A stretch of 49,508 nt of DNA from Pseudomonas grimontii (GTDB lineage: Bacteria; Pseudomonadota; Gammaproteobacteria; Pseudomonadales; Pseudomonadaceae), in contig NZ_VFES01000036.1 in assembly GCF_007858185.1 (NCBI RefSeq), forward strand, positions 1 to 49,508, in the 5' to 3' direction. The position numbers were made by a program, and so were the translations under genes. The notes beneath the pieces are model-generated. The model saw only the letters and a program-made list of their open reading frames with translations. It searched no databases and was not told where the DNA came from. Shown one piece after another: positions 26,321-34,183 of the stretch; position 1 is the first letter of the stretch; every line of letters begins with the position of its first letter.

Positions 26321-27886
26321 ATGCGTAACAACCAGCCTGTAACACAGCGCGAGATTTCACTCGCGCCGTCGCAAAAACTCATCTCCGCCACCGATGCTCA
26401 GGGTGTGATCACTTACTGCAACGACGCCTTCGTCGATATCAGCGGCTTTGAACGGGCCGACCTGATAGGCGCCCCCCAAAACATCGTGCGTCACCCCGAC
26501 GTTCCAACCGCCGTTTTTGCGCACATGTGGCGTGCGCTCAAGCAAGGCCTGCCATGGATGGGCATCGTCAAGAACCGCTCGAAAAATGGCGACCATTATT
26601 GGGTCAATGCCTACGTCACGCCGATCTTCGACGGCAGCCGGGTGGTTGGTTTTGAGTCGGTGCGGGTCAAGCCCACGGCCGATGAAATCCGCCGCGCCCA
26701 GGCCCTCTACCGGCGTATCAGCCAAGGCAAGCCGGGCGTGCCGCGCCAGGATGCGTGGCTGCCGGCGGCATTGAGCTGCGTGCCGTACATCGCCACCGGT
26801 GTGGCCGGCAGTGTTGCCGGACTGTTCCTCAGTGCGCCGGTGGCCGTCGCAGTGGCCGTGGCAGTCGCAGTGCCGGTGGGCCTGCTGTGCTCACACTGGC
26901 GCCAGAGCAGCACCTTGCGTCTGTTGGAAGGGGTTGAGCCTTCGACGTCAGATGCCTTGATCGCGCAGATGTACAGTGACGCACGCGGCCCACAGTCGCG
27001 TTTGGAAACCGCGTTTCTCAGCCAGACCGCGCGCCTTAAAACCTGCCTCACCCGCCTGCAGGACAGCGCCGAACAACTGAGTACCCTGGCCGCGCAATCC
27101 GATCAGTTGGCCGCCGCCAGCGCCAAAGGCCTGAACCGTCAGCGCGTGGAAACCGAACAGGTCTCGGCGGCCGTCAACCAGATGGCCGCGACCACCCAGG
27201 ACGTCGCCAGCCATGTGCAGCGCACCGCCGACGCCACCCAACAGGCCTATGTACTGACCGGGCGCGGCCGCGAAGTGGCGCGCGATACCCGTGAAGCCAT
27301 CGAGCGGTTGTCCGCCATGGTCAGCGAGACCGGTACTACCGTGGCGCAACTGGCCCGGGACAGCGACGAAATCGGCAGCGTGGTGGACGTGATCAAAGGC
27401 ATCGCCGACCAAACCAACCTGCTCGCACTCAATGCGGCCATCGAGGCAGCCCGCGCGGGCGAGCAAGGCCGAGGCTTTGCGGTTGTCGCCGACGAAGTAC
27501 GCCAACTGGCCCAGCGCACCTCGCAATCCACCACCCAGATCCATGCCTTGATCACCCAGTTGCAGACGTCATCCAACAACGCCGTGCAAAGCATGGAAAA
27601 CGGCCAGCGCCAGGCCCAGGAAGGCGTCGCGTGGGTGCTGGAAGCGGACCAGGCCCTGGTGGGGATCAGCGAAGCGGTGTCGCATATCACCGACATGACC
27701 ACCCAGATCGCCGCCGCCACCGAAGAACAAAGCGCGGTCGCCGAGGAGATCAGCCGCAACATCACCACCATCGCCGAACTGGCCGACCAGACCTCGATAC
27801 AAGCCCATCAATCCACGGACCTGAGCAAGGAACTGACGAATACCGCGTCCACCCAATACGCGTTGGTTGAGCGCTTCAATCGCTAA
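26321..27886 (+). CDS. aer: Aer-like PAS-domain chemoreceptor
   Basis: 521 residues; E. coli Aer is 506. A PAS domain at about 15-115 (GVITYCNDAFVDISGF, RHPDVPTAVFAHMWRALKQGLPWMGIVKNRSKNGDHYWVNAYVTPI) matches the FAD-binding PAS of Aer. A hydrophobic hairpin (IATGVAGSVAGLFL then VAVAVAVAVPVGLLC) anchors it, with no periplasmic sensor, followed by a HAMP-like stretch and the signalling tip NLLALNAAIEAARAGEQGRGFAVVADEVRQLAQR. It should sense redox/energy state inside the cell and drive aerotaxis. GGGAGTAG precedes the ATG. The neighbouring diguanylate cyclase may link oxygen sensing and c-di-GMP, but this is only proximity. Confidence 0.9.
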   Translation: MRNNQPVTQREISLAPSQKLISATDAQGVITYCNDAFVDISGFERADLIGAPQNIVRHPDVPTAVFAHMWRALKQGLPWMGIVKNRSKNGDHYWVNAYVTPIFDGSRVVGFESVRVKPTADEIRRAQALYRRISQGKPGVPRQDAWLPAALSCVPYIATGVAGSVAGLFLSAPVAVAVAVAVAVPVGLLCSHWRQSSTLRLLEGVEPSTSDALIAQMYSDARGPQSRLETAFLSQTARLKTCLTRLQDSAEQLSTLAAQSDQLAAASAKGLNRQRVETEQVSAAVNQMAATTQDVASHVQRTADATQQAYVLTGRGREVARDTREAIERLSAMVSETGTTVAQLARDSDEIGSVVDVIKGIADQTNLLALNAAIEAARAGEQGRGFAVVADEVRQLAQRTSQSTTQIHALITQLQTSSNNAVQSMENGQRQAQEGVAWVLEADQALVGISEAVSHITDMTTQIAAATEEQSAVAEEISRNITTIAELADQTSIQAHQSTDLSKELTNTASTQYALVERFNR

Positions 27887-27913
27887 AGGCTAGGGTGTCC
27901 CGAGCCCGCGTAC

Positions 27914-27935
27914 TGTGGCGAGCGGGCTCGCCACA
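27914..27935. repeat. Solo REP-like palindrome
   Basis: A 22-bp palindrome of the TGTGGCGAGCGGGCT class with its two arms touching, a collapsed remnant of the REPIN type seen at 42714-42850. It follows aer and may terminate it. Confidence 0.6.
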
Positions 27936-28068
27936 CGATAACCACTCAAACGAAATACCTCCTTGCCCCTTCGACACAAACACGCTACAAATCCCACCTG
28001 CAAGTTGTACGACAACCTAAAAACAAATCGCCATCCCCGACGATGGTGTCAACTGCCCGAGTCCCTTC

Positions 28069-29004
28069 ATGTCTGCCCCTGCCGCCCTGCAAAGCACCCC
28101 CGCCCTGTTCTCCCGCCCCATTGCCGTGTTGATTCTGCTCTGCATGGGCTGTGCCTTCGCCGGTAACCACATCGCCGCTCGCGTGGCTTTCGATGATGGC
28201 GCCGGTGTGCTGTTGGCCATTTTGATGCGCTCGGGCGGCACCTTGCTGGTACTGGCCGTGCTGGTGCTGTGGCAACGCCAAAACCTGCGCCTGCCGGCAG
28301 GTGCATGGCGCTGGCAAGTGCTGCTGGGCCTGCTTATCGCCACCCAGAGCCTGTGTCTCTACTCCGCCGTCGCCCGCGTGCCGGTGGCGCTGGCGTTACT
28401 GGTAGGCAACGTGTTCCCGATCTTGCTCGCCCTGCTCACCTGGGCATTAGGCGGCCCGCGCCCGACGGCGCGCACCGCCTTGCTGATGGGCTTGATCCTG
28501 GTGGGCCTGGTGTTTGTGCTGGACGTACCCGGGCGCCTCTCAAGCAGTGCCGATATCGGTCCGCAATGGCTGCTCGGTGTCAGCCTGGCCTTTTGCGCCG
28601 CCTTCGTCTTCGCCTGCGCGCTATGGATCACCGACCACAAGTTGTCCCAGGTCCGCGGTTCAGTGCGCAGCCTGCTGACGATCTTCATCGTGTTCAGCAG
28701 CGTCAACCTTGCTGGCCTCAGCGGCGCCCTTCCGGGCGGCCTGAACCTGCCGGCCACCAGTAGCGGCTGGCTGGCGCTGGCGACGTTGGTGGTGCTGTAT
28801 GGCACCGGTTTTATCGTGCTGTTTATTTCGGTCCCGCGCCTGGACATGCCGCGCAATGCATCGGTCATGAACATTGAACCGCTGGCGACGTTGCTGATGG
28901 GCTGGATCGTGCTCGATCAAATGCTCAGCGCCGGGCAGATGCTCGGTGGCGTCATCGTAGTGACCGGGATTGTGCTGCTGACGTATCGCAAGTCTGCCCG
29001 GTAA
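28069..29004 (+). CDS. EamA-family (DMT superfamily) transporter
   Basis: 311 residues with about ten membrane helices in two repeats. The first repeat opens LILLCMGCAFAGNHIAARVAFDDGAGVLLAILMRSGG and continues RVPVALALLVGNVFPILLALLTWAL; the second closes ASVMNIEPLATLLMGWIVLDQMLSAGQMLGGVIVVTG, the conserved end of EamA proteins. It is an inner-membrane metabolite or amino-acid exporter of unknown substrate. Two repeats make it full length. It precedes an MFS gene in the same direction, but about 150 bp separate them. Confidence 0.88.
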   Translation: MSAPAALQSTPALFSRPIAVLILLCMGCAFAGNHIAARVAFDDGAGVLLAILMRSGGTLLVLAVLVLWQRQNLRLPAGAWRWQVLLGLLIATQSLCLYSAVARVPVALALLVGNVFPILLALLTWALGGPRPTARTALLMGLILVGLVFVLDVPGRLSSSADIGPQWLLGVSLAFCAAFVFACALWITDHKLSQVRGSVRSLLTIFIVFSSVNLAGLSGALPGGLNLPATSSGWLALATLVVLYGTGFIVLFISVPRLDMPRNASVMNIEPLATLLMGWIVLDQMLSAGQMLGGVIVVTGIVLLTYRKSAR

Positions 29005-29154
29005 CGATAGATCCCCGCCTGACCTGGCCCAATTCCTGCCTCTTCCACTCCCTGCCAGTCGCTACTGACTATGCGGACGACTCTTTTGAGCCCGGTCGCC
29101 CACCCTCCTTCCCCGGATAATCCAGCATCCCCGACCCCTTCCGAGGCCTTCCCC

Positions 29155-30492
29155 ATGACCAGCCCCTCCACCGAACAGGTAAGCCCCCAAACCCTGCGCA
29201 AGGTCATCATCGCCGCCGGCATCGGTAACTTCGTCGAGTGGTTTGACTTCGCCGTCTACGGTTTCCTCGCCACCACCATCGCCCAACAATTCTTCCCCAG
29301 TGGCGACGCCAGCGCTGCGTTGCTCAAAACCTTCGCGGTGTTCGCCGTCGCCTTCGCCTTCCGGCCCTTGGGCGGGATTTTCTTCGGCATGCTCGGCGAC
29401 CGCATCGGGCGCAAACGCACCCTGGCCATGACCATCTTGCTGATGGCCGGCGCCACCACCTTGATCGGCCTGCTGCCCACCTACGCCGCCATCGGCGTCG
29501 CGGCGCCGATTCTGTTGTCGCTGATCCGCTGCGCCCAGGGCTTCTCCGCCGGCGGCGAATACGCCGGTGCCTGTGCCTATCTGATGGAGCACGCGCCCCG
29601 CGACAAACGCGCCTGGTACGGCAGCTTCGTGCCGGTGTCGACGTTCTCCGCCTTCGCTGCGGCCGCCGTGGTGGCCTACGCCCTTGAAGCGTCGTTATCC
29701 GCCGAGGCGATGGGCAGCTGGGGCTGGCGCCTGCCGTTCCTGATCGCCGCGCCGCTGGGCCTGGTGGGCCTTTACCTGCGCTGGAAGCTGGATGAGACCC
29801 CTGCGTTCCAGGCCGTGAAGCAGGAGCACGCCGTCGCCCACTCCCCGCTCAAGGAAACCTTGCGCAACCATGGTGCGGCGATCTGCTGCCTGGGCGCTTT
29901 TGTGTCACTGACGGCGCTGTCGTTTTATATGTTCACCACCTACTTCGCGACGTACCTGCAAGTGGCCGGTGGGCTGAGCCGGGCGATGGCGTTGCTGGTG
30001 TCGCTGATTGCATTGATCTTCGCCGCAGCGATTTGCCCGCTGGCGGGGCTGTATTCGGATCGCGTGGGGCGTCGGGTCACGGTGATGACGGCGTGTGTAT
30101 TGTTGATGGTGGTGGTATATCCGTCGTTCCTGATGGCCAGTTCCGGTTCGTTCGCGGCATCTATTGTCGGGGTGATGTTGCTCGCGGTGGGCGCGGTGTT
30201 GTGTGGGGTGGTCACGGCGGCATTGCTGTCGGAAACCTTTCCGACCCGCACGCGCTATACCGCCTCGGCGATCACCTACAACATGGCATATACGATCTTC
30301 GGCGGCACCGCGCCGCTGATGGCGACGTGGTTGATCAGCACCACCGGCAGCAACCTGTCACCGGCGTTCTACCTGATTGCCGTGGCGTTGCTGGCGTTGG
30401 CGGGCGGGTTGGCGTTGCCGGAGACGTCGAGGATTTCCCTGCACGACGTGGGCGCTGAGGATCAGGGCGCGGCGCCGCTGCTCTCGCGTTAA
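29155..30492 (+). CDS. MFS transporter, metabolite:proton symporter (MHS) type
   Basis: 445 residues from ATG 29155, 12 predicted membrane helices. Signature stretches are GNFVEWFDFAVYGFLAT, the loop-2 motif GMLGDRIGRKRTLAMTI, and RCAQGFSAGGEYAGACAYLMEHAP, all typical of the MHS group (ProP, KgtP, CitA). It likely imports an organic acid or osmolyte with protons. An in-frame start at 29071 is rejected because the family begins with the short polar N-terminus. A convergent exported-protein gene follows across a REPIN-like hairpin. Confidence 0.9.
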   Translation: MTSPSTEQVSPQTLRKVIIAAGIGNFVEWFDFAVYGFLATTIAQQFFPSGDASAALLKTFAVFAVAFAFRPLGGIFFGMLGDRIGRKRTLAMTILLMAGATTLIGLLPTYAAIGVAAPILLSLIRCAQGFSAGGEYAGACAYLMEHAPRDKRAWYGSFVPVSTFSAFAAAAVVAYALEASLSAEAMGSWGWRLPFLIAAPLGLVGLYLRWKLDETPAFQAVKQEHAVAHSPLKETLRNHGAAICCLGAFVSLTALSFYMFTTYFATYLQVAGGLSRAMALLVSLIALIFAAAICPLAGLYSDRVGRRVTVMTACVLLMVVVYPSFLMASSGSFAASIVGVMLLAVGAVLCGVVTAALLSETFPTRTRYTASAITYNMAYTIFGGTAPLMATWLISTTGSNLSPAFYLIAVALLALAGGLALPETSRISLHDVGAEDQGAAPLLSR

Positions 30493-30528
30493 GCCCCCTG
30501 ATGCCGTCTTACCCAACACCGTCCAAAC

Positions 30529-30631
30529 CCGTAGCAGCTGCCGAGCGCAAGCGAGGCGGCGTCGGTCGCGACTCGAGCTTGAATCGGCAGCGCGCCTGAC
30601 GCAGCCTCGCTTGCGCTCGGCAGCTGCTACG
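30529..30631. repeat. REPIN-like hairpin, 'CGTAGCAGCTGCCGAGCGC' class
   Basis: Arms starting CGTAGCAGCTGCCGAGCGCA and their inverse bound a ~100-bp element between convergent genes. The same unit, with slightly diverged arms, forms the tandem array at 49147-49508. Confidence 0.85.
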
Positions 30632-30677
30632 GCGGGTGAGGCCAGGATCGACACTCAGGCAGCATTGCTCCCGAGCC

Positions 30678-32084
30678 TCAGGGCTGCTTACGATAAAACC
30701 CGGTCAGATAGTCCTGGCTGTCCGGCGCCGAGTTGTGCTCGATCACGGCAAAGCCCTTCACCAGTTGGATGTGATACGGCCCGGCCCGAGGCGGCGCCTG
30801 GGGTGCGCGCACGATGATCAGGTTTTCGGTTTCCATCGGCACGCTTTGGTGCGTAGTGATGATGATCTTGTCGGTGCCCGTGTCTTTGAGCGTCACGGTG
30901 AGTTCCGCCACTTCCCTGCCCTGAGCGTCGCGTTCGGGAAGGATTTTCAGGTCCAGGTCACCGTCGCGGTCGAGGAAGTCGTCGCGCATCTGGTAATGGC
31001 CATCGCGCTGGTCGCGGGCCACGTCGCCGAGTTTGTCGTACTCAGGCTCGCGGTCCTGCCTGTGCAGTTGAATCTGCAGTTCAGGCTGGTCGCCCTTGGC
31101 GCCACTGACCCAGGTGCCCGCGTAGGCATAAGGTTCGACGGTTTCCCGCGTGATGCGCCAGATGCCGGTTTGACGGCCGTCATCGGCATATTCGTGCAGG
31201 TAGATAAACGACTGGTCGCCGTATTCACCCTGGTCGCCCACCAGCTTGATCGGCTTGCCGCTGCCGCTTTTGATGTAGCGCAACTCACCGATCAGCACCG
31301 CGCCCTGTTGCTGGTACCAGAGTTGCACGGGGATCTTGCCGTTGAGGGTGCCGGCCAGGAACTCGGGGTCTTCGTTTACCGGCCCTTCCAGCCTTGGCGT
31401 TTCCAGCCATTGGCCGTCCTTCCACTCGCCGGTGGTGCGCAGCATGTAGCCGCTGGGCATGCTGTTGTTGGCATCATCGTCGGTCGCGGGCACTTCTGCC
31501 TGGGTGTACGAGCTGAGTTTTACCAGTTTGCCGTCGCGCATCTGATAGCGGCTGGCGCGGGTCCAGCAGCAACCCCGGTCGGTCTGCGAATGGATAATGC
31601 CGTCCTTGGGATCGACCGAAAACATCCCGCCGAAGGTCTCGTTGGCCAGCGCGGTCAAGGGACCATTGAGCACCCAGTGGGGCTTCTTCGGGTCTTGCAG
31701 GTAGACGTCGTAACTCGATTGGAAGTCTTTATCCGCGCCGTTGCCATTGCGGATCGCCAGGTCCTGGCGGCCATCCTGGTTAATATCGGCGAAGTACACC
31801 ACCCCGTTCTCCCCCATCAGGCGCCAGTCCAGGGTTTTGCCTTGGGCGTCCAGCGGCACCTGGGCGTCCGGGGTCTGCAGTTGCTGAAGGATTTCGAGGG
31901 AGCCTTTGTCACGCAGGGTGATGAGCGCTGGCGCCAGGTACTGCAAGTCCTGCGGCACCTCGGGGAACAACACTTCGACCAGGTATTGACCGCTGGGGTC
32001 ATTGACCGAGAACGAACGGGGCTCGGCCATGACGGGAGCGGCCAGGGTCAGGGAGAGGAGTACACCGCTGAGTCGCGTACGCAT
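30678..32084 (-). CDS. Exported protein of unknown function
   Basis: 468 residues from ATG 32084, which has AAGGA at good distance. A Sec signal peptide is clear (MRTRLSGVLLSLTLAAPVMA, cleavage before EPRSF). The mature part contains an FG-GAP/XAC2610-like segment (VVYFADINQDGRQDLAIRNGNG ... DVYLQD ... GMFSVDPKDGIIHSQTDRGCCWTRASRYQMRDGKLVKL), with a Cys-Cys pair, a linker, and a second beta-rich half with DFLDRDGDLDLKIL, another Asp-rich calcium-type loop. No catalytic motif was recognised. It probably acts in the periplasm or at the surface. A promoter region of about 130 bp separates it from the divergent isochorismatase-like gene. Confidence 0.8.
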   Translation of the reverse strand: MRTRLSGVLLSLTLAAPVMAEPRSFSVNDPSGQYLVEVLFPEVPQDLQYLAPALITLRDKGSLEILQQLQTPDAQVPLDAQGKTLDWRLMGENGVVYFADINQDGRQDLAIRNGNGADKDFQSSYDVYLQDPKKPHWVLNGPLTALANETFGGMFSVDPKDGIIHSQTDRGCCWTRASRYQMRDGKLVKLSSYTQAEVPATDDDANNSMPSGYMLRTTGEWKDGQWLETPRLEGPVNEDPEFLAGTLNGKIPVQLWYQQQGAVLIGELRYIKSGSGKPIKLVGDQGEYGDQSFIYLHEYADDGRQTGIWRITRETVEPYAYAGTWVSGAKGDQPELQIQLHRQDREPEYDKLGDVARDQRDGHYQMRDDFLDRDGDLDLKILPERDAQGREVAELTVTLKDTGTDKIIITTHQSVPMETENLIIVRAPQAPPRAGPYHIQLVKGFAVIEHNSAPDSQDYLTGFYRKQP

Positions 32085-32212
32085 CCAACGCATCCTTGCT
32101 GAAATTCGAGGGCGGCAGTGTAAAGGCAAATGGAGAAGGCTTCGAACAAATCGCTGTTTAGGCGCACTCAATGGCTGCTATGTTTTGTGCCTCACGAGCC
32201 AGAGGATGTGCC

Positions 32213-32776
32213 ATGGAACCGTTAGCCACCAATGCTGCACTGGTGATCATCGACATGCAGCAGGGCATGAATGATCCGAAGCTCGGGCGCCGCAATAATC
32301 CGCAGGCCGAGCAGCAGTTGCAGCAGTTGCTCGGCGCCTGGCGGCAGTCGGGGCGGCCGGTGGTGCACGTCAGGCACATCTCCCGTACCTCCGGCTCGGT
32401 ATTCTGGCCGGGCCAGCCGGGCTGCGAATTTCAGCCTGCGCTGCAACCGCTGGGCCACGAACACGTGGTGGAAAAGAACGTACCCTGTGCCTTCACCGCC
32501 ACCGGGCTGGAACGCTGGCTGCATGCGCGTTCGATCAAGCAACTGGTGATCGCCGGGGTAATCACCAACAACTCCGTCGAAGCAACGACGCGCACAGGCG
32601 GCAACCTGGGCTTTGACGTACTCGTCGCCGCGGACGCCTGCTACACCTTCGATCAAACCGATTTGTCCGGGCGCCTGTGGCCGGCCGAGGACGTGCACGC
32701 GCTGTCGCTGAGCAACCTGGCAATGGACTACGCCAGGGTGGTCGAGACGGCCGGGATTCTCAGCGCTCTGCGCTGA
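32213..32776 (+). CDS. Isochorismatase-family protein with Ser at the catalytic Cys position
   Basis: 187 residues from ATG 32213. Catalytic Asp is present in ALVIIDMQQGM and Lys in HVVEKNVPCAF, but the nucleophile motif reads GVITNNSVEATTR, with Ser where cysteine hydrolases of this family have Cys (T-N-x-C-V-x-x-T). GNLGFDVLVAADACYTF follows as in the family. I recall a subgroup with T-N-N-S-V, so the change may be a subgroup trait rather than decay. Either a Ser-dependent or a non-hydrolytic role is possible. Its 3' end overlaps the micro-ORF on the other strand by 17 bases. Confidence 0.87.
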   Translation: MEPLATNAALVIIDMQQGMNDPKLGRRNNPQAEQQLQQLLGAWRQSGRPVVHVRHISRTSGSVFWPGQPGCEFQPALQPLGHEHVVEKNVPCAFTATGLERWLHARSIKQLVIAGVITNNSVEATTRTGGNLGFDVLVAADACYTFDQTDLSGRLWPAEDVHALSLSNLAMDYARVVETAGILSALR

Positions 32777-32879
32777 ACACGCCGGCCTGCGCCAACATTT
32801 CAACCAGCGCTTCGGGCCACACCGTTTCCTCGGTGGCGCGCAGCGCCTGGGCGGACCACCAATGATGGTCCGCCATCAT
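32760..32879 (-). CDS. Putative 39-residue protein coupled to the HIT gene
   Basis: A frame beginning MMADHHWWSAQALRATEE and ending QAGVFSAER starts inside the stop codon of the HIT gene (TAATG), the usual sign of translational coupling, and ends 17 bases inside the convergent isochorismatase-family gene. It is aromatic near its N-terminus and otherwise helical-looking. I recognise no family. Too short for coding statistics, so chance is possible. Confidence 0.4.
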   Translation of the reverse strand: MMADHHWWSAQALRATEETVWPEALVEMLAQAGVFSAER

Positions 32880-33310
32880 TAGTTTTCCAGTAATTGCGCA
32901 ATGTTCTTGCGCAGCTCCCCATGCACGTCTTCCGCGTACGGCAGCGCGTTATTCCAGTCATAAAACCACGCCGGCATTTTGCGTTTGTCATCCGGCTCCG
33001 AGGCGTAGCGCGGAAAGATATGGCAATGCAACTCCGGCTCCGAATTACCCAGGATCTCGTAGTTCATCCGCAATGCACCGGTGGCTTGCAGCACCGCGTC
33101 GCCGATGCGCGCCATGTCGAGCAAATAGGTCGCACGGGCGTCGGCATCCAGGTCGTTCAGGCTGGCGACCACCGGGTCGGGCAATAGCAAGCAGTAGCCA
33201 GGCAGGAATTGCACATCGCCCATCACTGCCCAGCCTGAGGGCATGCGACAGATGACCTTGTCGTTGGTGCCGTTGCGGGCCTGTTCTACGCGTTCCATGA
33301 TCAGCGGCAT
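32879..33310 (-). CDS. HIT-family protein
   Basis: 143 residues. The histidine-triad region reads ELHCHIFPRY, so the first two His of HxHxH are present (the second is the nucleophile) and the third is Phe, a variation seen in some branches. Upstream, YCLLLPDPVVASLNDL and MNYEILGNSEPELH fit the HIT fold. Predicted nucleotidyl hydrolase or transferase on dinucleotide or AMP-type substrates; exact substrate unknown. Its stop overlaps the start of the downstream micro-ORF. Confidence 0.87.
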   Translation of the reverse strand: MPLIMERVEQARNGTNDKVICRMPSGWAVMGDVQFLPGYCLLLPDPVVASLNDLDADARATYLLDMARIGDAVLQATGALRMNYEILGNSEPELHCHIFPRYASEPDDKRKMPAWFYDWNNALPYAEDVHGELRKNIAQLLEN

Positions 33311-33384
33311 ACCCTGTCCTTGCGTTAGGTGAGTGAGGGCTGCATCTTAACCATCGTCGACATTTTCAGCACTGGAAACAGCCC

Positions 33385-34071
33385 ATGCGCATCGCCTGCC
33401 TTCATACCGCAGCCAGCAACATCAGCGTATTTGATACGGCCGCGAAAGCACTGGGTATCGGCCCTGGTGTGCTGCGCCATGAAGTGCGCGCCGACCTGTT
33501 GGCTGCGGCAGAAAACGCCGGGCATCTGAGCGCAGACATCTGCGTATCCACCGCATCAGCCCTACTTGCACTGGCTGAACAGGCCGACGCCGTGGTGCTC
33601 ACCTGCTCGACCCTGGGCCCGGTCGTTGAAGGTATCTCCAGCAGTGTCCCGATCCTGAGAACAGACGAAGCGCTGGCTGCTTCGGCGGTGCAGGCTGGCG
33701 GAAAAGTCGCGGTGTTGTGCGCGGTGGAAACCACCCTCGAACCCACCTCGCGGCTGTTTCACAAGGCGGCGCTGCAATCGAACGCGGTCGTCGAAGTGCG
33801 GCTGGTTCCAGGGGCATGGGGCCTGTTCAAGGCGGGCGATATCGAGGACTACCTGGCGGCCGTTGCCATCGCCGCCGATCAGGCCTACCGGGAGGGCGCA
33901 TCAATAGTCGCGTTGGCTCAGGCCTCCATGAGCGGTGCTGCCGCCCATGTCACATCCGGCCCACTGCCCCTCACCAGTGCCCTCGCCGGCCTGGAAGCAG
34001 CGTTGCGCTCACTTCAAGACCCGCTGACGGCGCTGTTGGCCCAACAACACTGCTTGGACAGCTTGTGCTGA
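33385..34071 (+). CDS. Asp/Glu/hydantoin racemase-family protein
   Basis: 228 residues in two Rossmann-like halves. The first catalytic Cys is in AVVLTCSTLGPV; the second, expected in the L-x-C-T/A position near VALAQASMSGAA, is Ala. Racemases need both thiols for two-base catalysis, whereas arylmalonate-decarboxylase-like members use one, so a decarboxylase, isomerase or other one-thiol reaction is more likely than racemisation. Stand-alone gene, divergent from the HIT gene. Confidence 0.85.
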   Translation: MRIACLHTAASNISVFDTAAKALGIGPGVLRHEVRADLLAAAENAGHLSADICVSTASALLALAEQADAVVLTCSTLGPVVEGISSSVPILRTDEALAASAVQAGGKVAVLCAVETTLEPTSRLFHKAALQSNAVVEVRLVPGAWGLFKAGDIEDYLAAVAIAADQAYREGASIVALAQASMSGAAAHVTSGPLPLTSALAGLEAALRSLQDPLTALLAQQHCLDSLC

Positions 34072-34183
34072 ATCCACACACGCCTCTTCTCCGCACAAGC
34101 TACGTATCTATTTGAAATAAAAGCAGTTATTCCTCTGGCATGGCGCGTGCAATCGCCTTCGCATACTGACGAAGGATACCCCC

